The notes below the pieces were generated by a model, which was not told the origin of the DNA, did no database searches, and saw nothing but the letters and a program-made list of their open reading frames with translations. The position numbers and the translations under genes are program-made. From contig JAJRVM010000355.1 in NCBI GenBank assembly GCA_024277285.1, forward strand, positions 1 through 5,750: a stretch of 5,750 nucleotides of DNA, given 5' to 3'. Position 1 is the first letter of the stretch; the number at the start of each line of letters is the position of its first letter. Shown here in pieces: positions 1 to 5,366 of this stretch. This stretch comes from Planctomycetota bacterium (GTDB taxonomy: Bacteria > Planctomycetota > Planctomycetia > Pirellulales > Pirellulaceae).

Positions 1-1164
1 CCGCTGACGGCGGCGATCATTCGCTACTACGCCGGTGCCGCCGACAAGATCGAGGGAGGAGTGAAGGTCAGCGATGGGGGGACATTCGCACTGACCACGT
101 ACGAACCGTATGGCGTCGTCGCCCGGATCCTGCCGTGGAACTACCCGCTGGTCAACGCCGCGTTGAAGGTGGCACCGGCCATCGCAGCCGGGAATGCGAT
201 CGTCTTGAAACCATCGATCGAAACACCCTTGGCAACCGTTGCTTTTGCCCGGCTGTGCAGCGAGGCCGGAATTCCCCCGGGGATCGTGAACGTCGTACTG
301 GGGTCGGGCAGCGCGGTCGGCAATCCGTTGGTGCAACACAAGGCCGTGAAGAAAGTCTCCTTCACCGGCTCCACGGCTGTCGGCCAGGCGATCCAGAAGA
401 TGGCCGCCGAGCAGATGAAAAAAGTGAACCTCGAATGCGGGGGAAAGAACGCGATACTTGTATTCGCCGACGCCGATTTGGAACGAGCCGCGCAAGCCAC
501 GCTGTTGAGTGCGTTTGTAAACTGCGGCCAGCTCTGTGTTTCCTGTTCGCGACTGCTGGTCGAAGAACCGATTGCGGACGAGTTTGTCGCGTTGCTAGCC
601 GAAAAGCTCAAGCAGGCCAGGGTTGGCAACCCGCGCGACGAGAATACGCAAATTGGCCCGATGATCACGCGCACTCAATACGACTTGGTACTGCAGTATT
701 TGCAGATCGCCCGGCAGGAGGGATGTCGCATCGTCTGTGGAGGTGACCAGCTTGACATGCCAAGCCCGCTCGACGACGGACTGTGGGTCCAACCGACGAT
801 CCTGGCCGGAGTGTCGCCTGGGATGCGCGTTCACGACGAGGAGATCTTTGGCCCGGTACTGTCGGCCGTGACATTTACCAATGAAGCCGAGGCCATCACA
901 ATGAGTAACGGTGTGGAGTATGGCTTGTCAGGATCCATCTGGACCTCCAACGCCGAGCGCAGTTTGCGCGTGGCGAAAGCGCTCGATACGGGTATTGTCT
1001 GGGTCAACAGCATGTTGACCGGCTACCCGCAAATATCCGTGCCGCCGCACAAAATGAGTGGCACCGGAGTGGAGCTTGGTATGGAAGGCCTATTAGCCTA
1101 CTGCAAACAAAAGAGCATCGTGCTCGGATACGATCCAGACGCTCCGGTCGGTTGGGGACTTTGA
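1..1164 (+). CDS. Aldehyde dehydrogenase, NAD(P)-dependent, 5'-truncated by window edge
   Basis: The reading frame is open from base 1, so the true start lies upstream; the GTG at 61 is internal. The visible 387 residues are the C-terminal part of a protein normally about 480-500 residues long. They show the ALDH landmarks in order: PWNYPL with the catalytic Asn (visible residue 47), FTGSTAVG of the cofactor fold (about 121-128), LECGGK with the general-base Glu (145), NCGQLC with the nucleophilic Cys (179), and EEIFGPV (about 270-276). The family oxidises an aldehyde to a carboxylate with NAD(P)+ through a thioester on the Cys. The usual C-terminal PFGGxKxSGxGRELG block is altered to PPHKMSGTGVELG, so it is not a textbook betaine-aldehyde enzyme, and the substrate cannot be assigned. 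The next gene begins 181 bp downstream. It may consume the aldehyde released by the aldolase-like enzyme encoded further downstream (inference). Confidence 0.95.
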   Translation, partial: PLTAAIIRYYAGAADKIEGGVKVSDGGTFALTTYEPYGVVARILPWNYPLVNAALKVAPAIAAGNAIVLKPSIETPLATVAFARLCSEAGIPPGIVNVVLGSGSAVGNPLVQHKAVKKVSFTGSTAVGQAIQKMAAEQMKKVNLECGGKNAILVFADADLERAAQATLLSAFVNCGQLCVSCSRLLVEEPIADEFVALLAEKLKQARVGNPRDENTQIGPMITRTQYDLVLQYLQIARQEGCRIVCGGDQLDMPSPLDDGLWVQPTILAGVSPGMRVHDEEIFGPVLSAVTFTNEAEAITMSNGVEYGLSGSIWTSNAERSLRVAKALDTGIVWVNSMLTGYPQISVPPHKMSGTGVELGMEGLLAYCKQKSIVLGYDPDAPVGWGL

Positions 1165-1329
1165 TGTTTTGTAACCGTTCACGGAAACGAAAACGCGAAC
1201 GGCACCTTCACGTGGAGGACCGCTGATTGACACGGCGGGGAAACGATCCGGCGCCCAAGGTTCCCGGCAAGAACAGCGTTTCCGCACGAGCTCGTCCGTG
1301 AGAACCGCCTTTTCAAAACCAGGCAAAGC

Positions 1330-1333
1330 AGGA
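1330..1333 (+). promoter_or_regulatory. Ribosome binding site supporting the internal GTG start
   Basis: AGGA lies 12 bases before the GTG at 1346. No comparable purine run precedes the earlier in-frame GTG at 1298. This favours 1346, which also removes a low-complexity, Lys-rich leader not expected in front of a Rossmann fold. Confidence 0.45.
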
Positions 1334-1345
1334 AAGCAAACAAAC

Positions 1346-2353
1346 GTGAACGGTTCCCCGACCAAGGTGTTGATCGTCGGTGTTGGTTCGATTGGGCAAC
1401 GCCACTTGCGGTGTTTTCGACAAACCGGCCGAGCAAACGTAGCTTTGTGCGAAAGCGACGACGCGGTGCGTGAGCAGGTCGCCGCAAAATACGGCATCGA
1501 ACGAGTTTATGCCGACCTGGAATCCGCATTAGCAGACACACACGCTGCCGCCGTGATTGCCACGCCAGCTCATTTGCATATCCCCATGGCAAATCAACTA
1601 GCCGAAGCGGGGCTGCACATGCTGATCGAGAAACCGCTGAGCACCACGATTGACGGTATCGATGCTTTGCGAACAACGCTCGTGCGAAATCACCTTATCG
1701 CTGGTGTTGCGTACGTGCTGCGGCACTACCCTGCGTTGCGTGCCATGCGCGAGGCGATTCAAAGTGGTCGATTCGGCCGGCCGGTAGAATTGATTGCGGT
1801 TTGCGGCCAGCACTTCCCCACCTATCGGCCAGCCTATCGCTACACCTACTACACAAGCCATACAAGCGGCGGCGGCGCCGTCCAGGATGCACTGACTCAC
1901 ATGATCAACGCCAGCCAGTGGATCGTCGGACCCATCGACCGTCTGGTCGCCGACGCCGCTCATCAAGTGCTCGAAGGGGTCGACGTCGAAGACACGGTGC
2001 ATGTGATCGCGCGGCACAACGACCTGCTGGCTTCCTACAGCCTGAACCAGCACCAAGCTCCCAACGAGTCTGTGATTACTGTCGTCTGCCAAGAGGCGAC
2101 TTGCCGATTGAAACTGCACGACCAACAGTGGGCCTGGATGGACCGCCCTGATACCCCCTGGCAGACCGAGAGCTTTCCAGGACTTGAGCGTGACGATGCC
2201 TTCATCGCTCAAGCCAACGCTTTCCTCGACGCGATCGAAGGCCGCGCCGAACCGACCTGCACCTTGCAAGAAGCCACGCATACGCTGCGTACTAATCTGG
2301 CTATCTTGGAATCAAGCGACGATGGCACTTGGAAGAGAATGGATGTCGAATGA
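1346..2353 (+). CDS. Gfo/Idh/MocA family oxidoreductase
   Basis: A 335-residue NAD(P)-dependent dehydrogenase of normal family length. The N-terminal Rossmann fold has KVLIVGVGSIGQRHL (GxGxxG at residues 12-17), followed by ATPAHLH and the EKP signature with the catalytic Lys (95-97). The C-terminal alpha/beta domain carries SGGGAVQDALTHMINA, giving the DxxxH pair Asp181/His185 used in hydride transfer. The family oxidises or reduces hydroxyl/keto positions of sugars, inositols and related polyols, usually in the cytoplasm. The GQHFPTYRP...GGGAVQD region resembles, from memory, oxidoreductases found with surface-sugar (nonulosonate-type) loci, but catabolic roles are equally possible. An in-frame GTG at 1298 would add 16 residues; 1346 is preferred because of its AGGA box. 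The stop overlaps the next gene's start by four bases (ATGA), so the two products are probably made in step and may act sequentially. Confidence 0.9.
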   Translation: MNGSPTKVLIVGVGSIGQRHLRCFRQTGRANVALCESDDAVREQVAAKYGIERVYADLESALADTHAAAVIATPAHLHIPMANQLAEAGLHMLIEKPLSTTIDGIDALRTTLVRNHLIAGVAYVLRHYPALRAMREAIQSGRFGRPVELIAVCGQHFPTYRPAYRYTYYTSHTSGGGAVQDALTHMINASQWIVGPIDRLVADAAHQVLEGVDVEDTVHVIARHNDLLASYSLNQHQAPNESVITVVCQEATCRLKLHDQQWAWMDRPDTPWQTESFPGLERDDAFIAQANAFLDAIEGRAEPTCTLQEATHTLRTNLAILESSDDGTWKRMDVE

Positions 2354-3159
2354 CTCACAACACTATGTCAGGAACAACCGTTGGGAAACTTTTCGATCTG
2401 TCCGGAAAGCGGGCCTTGGTCACCGGCGCCAGTGGCTATCTGGGCGCCGCATTGGCCGCTGCATTGGCCGAAGCCGGCGCGACAGTCGCCGTCAGCAGCC
2501 GCAATCTGGCGCGCGCCCAGTCGGTCGTCACTACGTTGCCGACTCCTGCCGATCAGGATCACCAACCGATCGAAATGGATCAGATGGATGAAGACTCGGT
2601 CACTTCCGGCTTTGCCCAAACCGTCTCACAGCTTGGCACGATCGACATTCTGGTCAATAACGGACACGAGCCGTTGGCCAACGACTGGACGGAGGTGACC
2701 GCAGACCAGTTCACTCGGCAATTGGCCAACGCGACCGGTTACTTCATGCTGGCACGTTTACTGCACACGCACTTGACCGAGCGCAAAGCGGCCGGCAGCG
2801 TCATTATGCTGGGGTCAATGTACGGACTGGTCGGTTCGTACCCGAACGCCTATCAGGGAGTCTGCCCAGCTAGTCCGGTCGCCTACCACACGCTCAAGGG
2901 GGGTATCGTCCACATGACACGCCACTTGGCCGTCTATTGGGCGCGCGATCAAGTGCGTGTAAACTGTCTGAGCCCTGGTCCGTTCCCACCACCTGGAGCC
3001 ACCCCTGAGATGGTTGAACGACTATGTGAACACAGTCCGATGCAGCGCATGGGACAACCACATGAACTCAAAGGAGCCATCGTCTTCCTGGCCAGCGACG
3101 CCAGCTCCTACATGACCGGCCAGAACCTGGTGATCGACGGCGGTTGGACAGCATGGTAG
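2350..3159 (+). CDS. Short-chain dehydrogenase/reductase (SDR)
   Basis: A 269-residue protein, the usual size for classical SDRs. The cofactor motif is TGASGYLG (residues 25-32). NNG (103-105) replaces the usual NNAG. The active site shows Asn127, Ser156 (GSMYG), Tyr179 and Lys183 (YHTLK), followed by RVNCLSPGPF and the C-terminal VIDGGWTAW typical of the family. The reaction is NAD(P)-linked oxidation or reduction of an alcohol/ketone, with unknown substrate. Two details are unusual. The glycine pattern is TGxxGxxG rather than TGxxxGxG, and the Ser-Tyr spacing is 23 residues instead of about 13 because of an insert near SYPNAYQGVCP. The ATG at 2350 overlaps the upstream stop (ATGA), with a weak GGA box at 2341-2343. 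An upstream TTG at 2329 is possible but would overlap the previous gene further. Very likely co-translated with the Gfo/Idh/MocA gene. Confidence 0.92.
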   Translation: MTHNTMSGTTVGKLFDLSGKRALVTGASGYLGAALAAALAEAGATVAVSSRNLARAQSVVTTLPTPADQDHQPIEMDQMDEDSVTSGFAQTVSQLGTIDILVNNGHEPLANDWTEVTADQFTRQLANATGYFMLARLLHTHLTERKAAGSVIMLGSMYGLVGSYPNAYQGVCPASPVAYHTLKGGIVHMTRHLAVYWARDQVRVNCLSPGPFPPPGATPEMVERLCEHSPMQRMGQPHELKGAIVFLASDASSYMTGQNLVIDGGWTAW

Positions 3160-3165
3160 CGCGTG

Positions 3166-3186
3166 GCCCGGGATTCCATCCCGGGC
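3166..3186 (+). other. Perfect intergenic hairpin after the SDR gene
   Basis: A 9-bp perfect inverted repeat (GCCCGGGAT / ATCCCGGGC) with a 3-base loop starts 7 bases after the SDR stop codon. It is very GC-rich but has no following T-run, so it is not a standard intrinsic terminator. It could protect the 3' end of the upstream message, attenuate read-through into the PLP enzyme gene, or be one copy of a short palindromic genomic repeat. Confidence 0.6.
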
Positions 3187-3272
3187 GCAGGCAGGTTTCA
3201 CGCGACTGAACCCAATCCACGACCAATGACGACGTTCAGAGTGTTAGGCAGCTCAAATCGCCAAGCCACAAC

Positions 3273-3277
3273 AAGGA
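3273..3277 (+). promoter_or_regulatory. Ribosome binding site for the PLP enzyme
   Basis: AAGGA with an 8-base spacer to the ATG at 3286 is the best Shine-Dalgarno match in the plus-strand cluster. It fixes the start there rather than at the in-frame GTG 3163, which lies at the edge of the hairpin and would add 41 residues unlike the family. Confidence 0.7.
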
Positions 3278-3285
3278 ACCGACTA

Positions 3286-4392
3286 ATGCCTCCAGATAAT
3301 GCGGCGCCACACGACTGGATCGGCTCGACACTAGAAGACCTCGATACCCCGACGCTGCTATTGGACCGCGTGGCGTCGGATCGTAACTTGCAGAAAATGG
3401 CGGAATTCTTTCGCGAGCGCGAAGCTCAGCTGCGTCCACACTTCAAGAACCACAAATGCGTCACGTTGGCACTGCGGCAAATTCAAGCCGGATCGGCGGT
3501 CGGTATGACCTGTGCCAAACTGGGCGAAGCGGAGGTGTTGGCTGATGGCGGAATTCGCGACATACTGATCGCGAACCAAGTCGTGGGGCGTCGCAAGATA
3601 ACACGCCTGGTGGAATTGGCTCGCCGCATCGATTTGAAACTAGCGGTCGATGACCGCGCTCAGGCTGAAACGCTCTCGGCGGCAGCCACGGCAGGTGGCG
3701 TGACACTTGGCATCCTGATCGAAGTGGACATTGGCACGAATCGATGCGGTGTGGCCCCAGGCGAGCCGACCCTCGAATTGGCTCGTCACATCAAGTCGCT
3801 CGACGCGTTACGGTTTGACGGCCTGCAAGCATACGAAGGACATGCCGTCTATGAAAACGATCCGGTCGAACGAGCGATGGAGGTATGCGATGCGTTTAAG
3901 AAGGCCATCCACACTCGCCGTCTACTGGAAACGCACGGAATCCGTGTGAAGATTCTAAGCGGCGGATCGTCGGCCACGCACCGCATTACCGGCGTCATCA
4001 AAGGCGTTGACGAGATTCAGGCCGGCAGTTACGCCACCATGGATTGGCGTTACGCGCAGATGCTGCCCGACTTCGACGTGGCGCTAAGCGTTCTTGCTCG
4101 CGTGATCAGCAAACGGCCCGGCGTGGCGGTGTTGGACGTCGGACTCAAGGGAGCAGGCTGCGAGTTCGGCATGCCACGAATCAAGAACTGGCCCGACGCC
4201 AAGGTCCCCAGTTTCGTTTCGGAAGAACATTGCATCGTTACCAACGCTCCCGATTGGCAGGTTGGTCAAGCGGTCGAGTTATTGCCAAGCCACGCCTGCA
4301 CCACGTGTAACCTCCATCGACAAATCGTGGTCCACGAAGATCAACGCGTCGTCGATGTCTGGCCCATCGAAGGATCAGGCAAACTGGCGTGA
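3286..4392 (+). CDS. D-threonine aldolase / D-serine dehydratase-like PLP enzyme (alanine racemase N-terminal fold)
   Basis: A 368-residue fold-type III PLP enzyme. LDTPTLLLD near the N-terminus (residues 19-27) opens the barrel. RPHFKNHK (50-57) matches the RPHxKTHK signature, whose first Lys (54) carries PLP. Further barrel motifs follow: EVDIGTNRCGV (146-156), AYEGH (182-186), SGGSS (225-229) and EIQAGSYATMD (243-253), which bind the cofactor phosphate and line the active site. The C-terminal beta-domain has PSHACTTCN (334-342). His336 and Cys338 fit the metal-ligand pair described for D-serine dehydratase, where zinc is used; D-threonine aldolases typically show His and Asp there. The likely reaction is cleavage or dehydration of a D-3-hydroxy amino acid. 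The exact activity is unresolved, and related proteins include epimerases and uncharacterised members. It follows the SDR gene by 126 bp and is the last gene of the plus-strand cluster. Confidence 0.88.
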   Translation: MPPDNAAPHDWIGSTLEDLDTPTLLLDRVASDRNLQKMAEFFREREAQLRPHFKNHKCVTLALRQIQAGSAVGMTCAKLGEAEVLADGGIRDILIANQVVGRRKITRLVELARRIDLKLAVDDRAQAETLSAAATAGGVTLGILIEVDIGTNRCGVAPGEPTLELARHIKSLDALRFDGLQAYEGHAVYENDPVERAMEVCDAFKKAIHTRRLLETHGIRVKILSGGSSATHRITGVIKGVDEIQAGSYATMDWRYAQMLPDFDVALSVLARVISKRPGVAVLDVGLKGAGCEFGMPRIKNWPDAKVPSFVSEEHCIVTNAPDWQVGQAVELLPSHACTTCNLHRQIVVHEDQRVVDVWPIEGSGKLA

Positions 4393-4456
4393 AGCGTGCA
4401 TCACCTGAGCCTCACTGTCAGCGGCACTGGCTGAGCTCGTGATTGGAGTGCCATTC

Positions 4457-4527
4457 ACGCCTGCCTCCGTTTTGGCAGTGTGGGCAACCCTGAAAGCTAC
4501 GCAGCGTTCCAAAACGGAGGCAGGCGT
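4457..4527. repeat. 71-bp inverted-repeat element with perfect 19-bp arms (copy 1)
   Basis: The left arm at 4457-4475 reads ACGCCTGCCTCCGTTTTGG. The right arm at 4509-4527 is its exact reverse complement, leaving a 33-base interior. It starts 65 bases after the PLP enzyme stop and ends 5 bases from the higA stop codon. Transcripts from either direction would fold a 19-bp stem, so it could act as a bidirectional 3' stabiliser or terminator, although no T-run follows. It also occupies the place of an attC hairpin relative to the higBA cassette borders. The same arms recur at 5367-5608, so this is a member of a repeat family. CATT occurs directly on both sides (4452-4455 and 4528-4531), which may be chance. 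Confidence 0.9.
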
Positions 4528-4531
4528 CATT

Positions 4532-4541
4532 GTTAGGCGAC
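4532..4541. other. Cassette border, left: core-site-like GTTAGGCGAC
   Basis: A perfect inverted match to GTCGCCTAAC at 5195-5204, the pair enclosing higBA exactly. GTTAGGC fits the integron core consensus GTTRRRY. Read on the minus strand it is GCCTAAC (RYYYAAC), containing the higA TAA stop. Calling it an integron core site is inference. Confidence 0.5.
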
Positions 4542-4847
4542 CCTCATCGGCTTGATGCGCCGTACTTCGTCCCGGATCGAATCCTCGGCGTCCCACAGGT
4601 CCACGTTGCGCTGGAAATTAAGCCAGAACTCCGGTGAGTTGTCGAAAAGACGCGACAATCGGAGAGCCATCCCGGGGCTGACCGCGCGCCGCTCACGAAG
4701 CAGCTCATTCACAGTCTGGCGAGAGACGCCCAGTGCACTTGCCAAGCCGCTCGCCGTGAGATCGTACTCCGGCAGAAACTCCTCCCTGAGGATCTCACCC
4801 GGGTGGATCGGGCGGCGCTTCATCCTTTTCTTGTTCGGAATACTCAT
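4533..4847 (-). CDS. higA: HigA-type antitoxin, HTH (XRE/Cro) DNA-binding protein
   Basis: A 104-residue protein with the family-typical opening RRPIHPGEILREEFLPEYDL. A helix-turn-helix follows at about residues 30-58 (LTASGLASALGVSRQTVNEL), then the SPEFWLNFQRNVDLW signature (71-85) seen in HigA antitoxins. It should neutralise the HigB toxin by direct binding and repress the operon's own promoter, where a perfect 14-bp palindrome is present. The ATG at 4847 has a GAGG box (plus-strand 4855-4858) with 7-base spacing. The ATG at 4823 would give a shorter form, but its purine run abuts the start codon directly. The gene lies 15 bases after the toxin stop, in the toxin-first order characteristic of higBA. 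The last codons and stop lie within the GTCGCCTAAC border repeat. Confidence 0.95.
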   Translation of the reverse strand: MSIPNKKRMKRRPIHPGEILREEFLPEYDLTASGLASALGVSRQTVNELLRERRAVSPGMALRLSRLFDNSPEFWLNFQRNVDLWDAEDSIRDEVRRIKPMRVA

Positions 4848-4854
4848 TTACATG

Positions 4855-4858
4855 CCTC
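4855..4858 (-). promoter_or_regulatory. Ribosome binding site of higA
   Basis: GAGG on the minus strand, 7 bases before the higA ATG and inside the 15-base toxin-antitoxin gap. The antitoxin therefore has a recognisable Shine-Dalgarno while the toxin does not, which would favour antitoxin synthesis. Confidence 0.6.
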
Positions 4859-4862
4859 GCAG

Positions 4863-5144
4863 CTAATGGTAGTCGCACATCTCCACGTCAAAAGCATCGC
4901 CGTCCTCGAACATGAAACAAATGCGCCACTGATCGTTGATCGAGATTGAATGCTGCCCCTTTCGATCCCCACTAAGAGAATGAAGACGGTTGCCGGGCGG
5001 ACCCCTGAGGTCCCTTAGAGCCGTGGCCGCGTTCAGTTGATCGAGCTTTCGAATTGCCCGACGCTGAACATCCGGCGGGAATCGCCGTGACTTCCCCGTC
5101 ACAAAGAGCTCTTCCGTTCGTTTGTCCGCGAATGTCCTGACCAC
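4863..5144 (-). CDS. higB: HigB-type toxin, RelE/ParE-superfamily mRNA interferase
   Basis: A 93-residue basic protein matching the HigB family along its whole length: MVRTFADKRTEELF at the N-terminus, RRAIRKLDQLNAA in the helical part (29-40), the hallmark PPGNRLHSLSGDRKGQ (49-64) and SISINDQWRICF (66-77), ending in DYH. HigB toxins cleave mRNA at the translating ribosome and stop growth until neutralised by HigA. The start is GTG at 5144; the frame is closed by a TGA seven codons upstream (plus 5163-5165), so little alternative exists. No usable Shine-Dalgarno precedes it. The promoter's -10 box ends only 7 bases upstream, which suggests a leaderless or nearly leaderless message. Basic residues and the core motif are intact, so the toxin appears functional. 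Confidence 0.95.
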   Translation of the reverse strand: MVRTFADKRTEELFVTGKSRRFPPDVQRRAIRKLDQLNAATALRDLRGPPGNRLHSLSGDRKGQHSISINDQWRICFMFEDGDAFDVEMCDYH

Positions 5145-5151
5145 ACTCTCA

Positions 5152-5180
5152 AATGTACTGCGTCACGTGACGCTTGTCAA
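5152..5180 (-). promoter_or_regulatory. higBA promoter (sigma-70 type)
   Basis: On the minus strand, a perfect -35 box TTGACA (plus 5175-5180) is followed by a 17-base spacer and a -10 box TACATT (plus 5152-5157). Transcription would start near 5145-5146, one or two bases before the higB GTG. Spacing and boxes make this the best promoter in the window. Confidence 0.75.
5160..5173. promoter_or_regulatory. Putative HigA operator: 14-bp perfect palindrome in promoter spacer
   Basis: GCGTCACGTGACGC is its own reverse complement and lies wholly between the -35 and -10 boxes of higBA. A dimeric repressor bound here would block RNA polymerase. Assignment to HigA rests on the general rule that these antitoxins autoregulate their operons. 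Confidence 0.65.
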
Positions 5181-5194
5181 GTGGTGAAACGCAC

Positions 5195-5204
5195 GTCGCC
5201 TAAC
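5195..5204. other. Cassette border, right: GTCGCCTAAC
   Basis: The partner of the inverted repeat at 4532-4541, 15 bases beyond the higBA -35 box, so the pair encloses promoter, operator and both genes with little spare sequence. Read on the minus strand it gives GTTAGGC (GTTRRRY) ahead of the promoter, the order expected at the 5' side of an integron cassette. A near-identical site lies at 5292-5302. Confidence 0.5.
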
Positions 5205-5264
5205 GTCCGAGCAGGGGACGGTAGCATTTGTGTTGGTTGAGCTTTCCGTATGCCGATCGATCGA

Positions 5265-5290
5265 TGGAACGAAGCGGTGGAACGAACTGG
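5265..5290. repeat. Two tandem 13-bp repeats
   Basis: TGGAACGAAGCGG is followed immediately by TGGAACGAACTGG (11 of 13 identical). Directly upstream are three CGAT units at 5254-5265. The function is unknown; it may be slippage-derived. Confidence 0.7.
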
Positions 5291-5291
5291 T

Positions 5292-5302
5292 GTCACCTAA
5301 CG
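5292..5302. other. Second core-like site GTCACCTAACG
   Basis: A direct repeat (10 of 11 bases) of 5195-5205, 97 bp away. ACCTAAC fits RYYYAAC, and on the minus strand GTTAGGT fits GTTRRRY. It may mark the edge of an earlier cassette or an att-like site, but no attC-type palindrome lies between the two copies. Confidence 0.35.
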
Positions 5303-5350
5303 ATGACCTGCTGTCACTATCGAAACCGAGCTTGAATGAAGGGTCAGGTA

Positions 5351-5366
5351 CGTAAATGCGTAAATG
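5351..5366. repeat. Tandem 8-bp duplication abutting the 242-bp element
   Basis: CGTAAATG occurs twice in a row and ends exactly where the left arm of the element begins (5367). It could be a slippage product or a trace of insertion; there is no second copy at the right end of the element. Confidence 0.7.

Noticed and set aside
141..674. Long minus-strand open frame inside the ALDH gene (also plus 135-746)
   Set aside because: Overlaps a gene with intact catalytic motifs. The translations are low-complexity, with no family features, as expected from GC-rich third positions.
1227..1232. Perfect TTGACA upstream of the Gfo/Idh/MocA gene
   Set aside because: The expected -10 position 17 bases on reads GC-rich sequence with no TATAAT-like hexamer, so it is not supported as a promoter.
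1286..1295. 10-bp palindrome ACGAGCTCGT in the ALDH to Gfo/Idh/MocA gap
   Set aside because: Short, single and not near a promoter; a chance palindrome is likely.
1598..2281. 227-codon minus-strand open frame across the Gfo/Idh/MocA gene
   Set aside because: Antisense shadow of a well-supported gene, with no recognisable domain or start signal.
3243..3249. GTTAGGC ahead of the PLP enzyme gene, resembling an integron core site
   Set aside because: No partner RYYYAAC or attC-type palindrome nearby, and the gene belongs to the metabolic cluster.
4375..4596. 73-codon minus-strand open frame reading through the 71-bp element
   Set aside because: Overlaps the end of higA and the PLP gene, and is mostly translated repeat arms. 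No ribosome binding site was seen.
5198..5242. Possible attC between GCTCAAC (minus, 5242-5236) and GTTAGGC (minus, 5204-5198)
   Set aside because: At 45 bases it is shorter than usual, and the interior lacks the paired arms of an attC hairpin.
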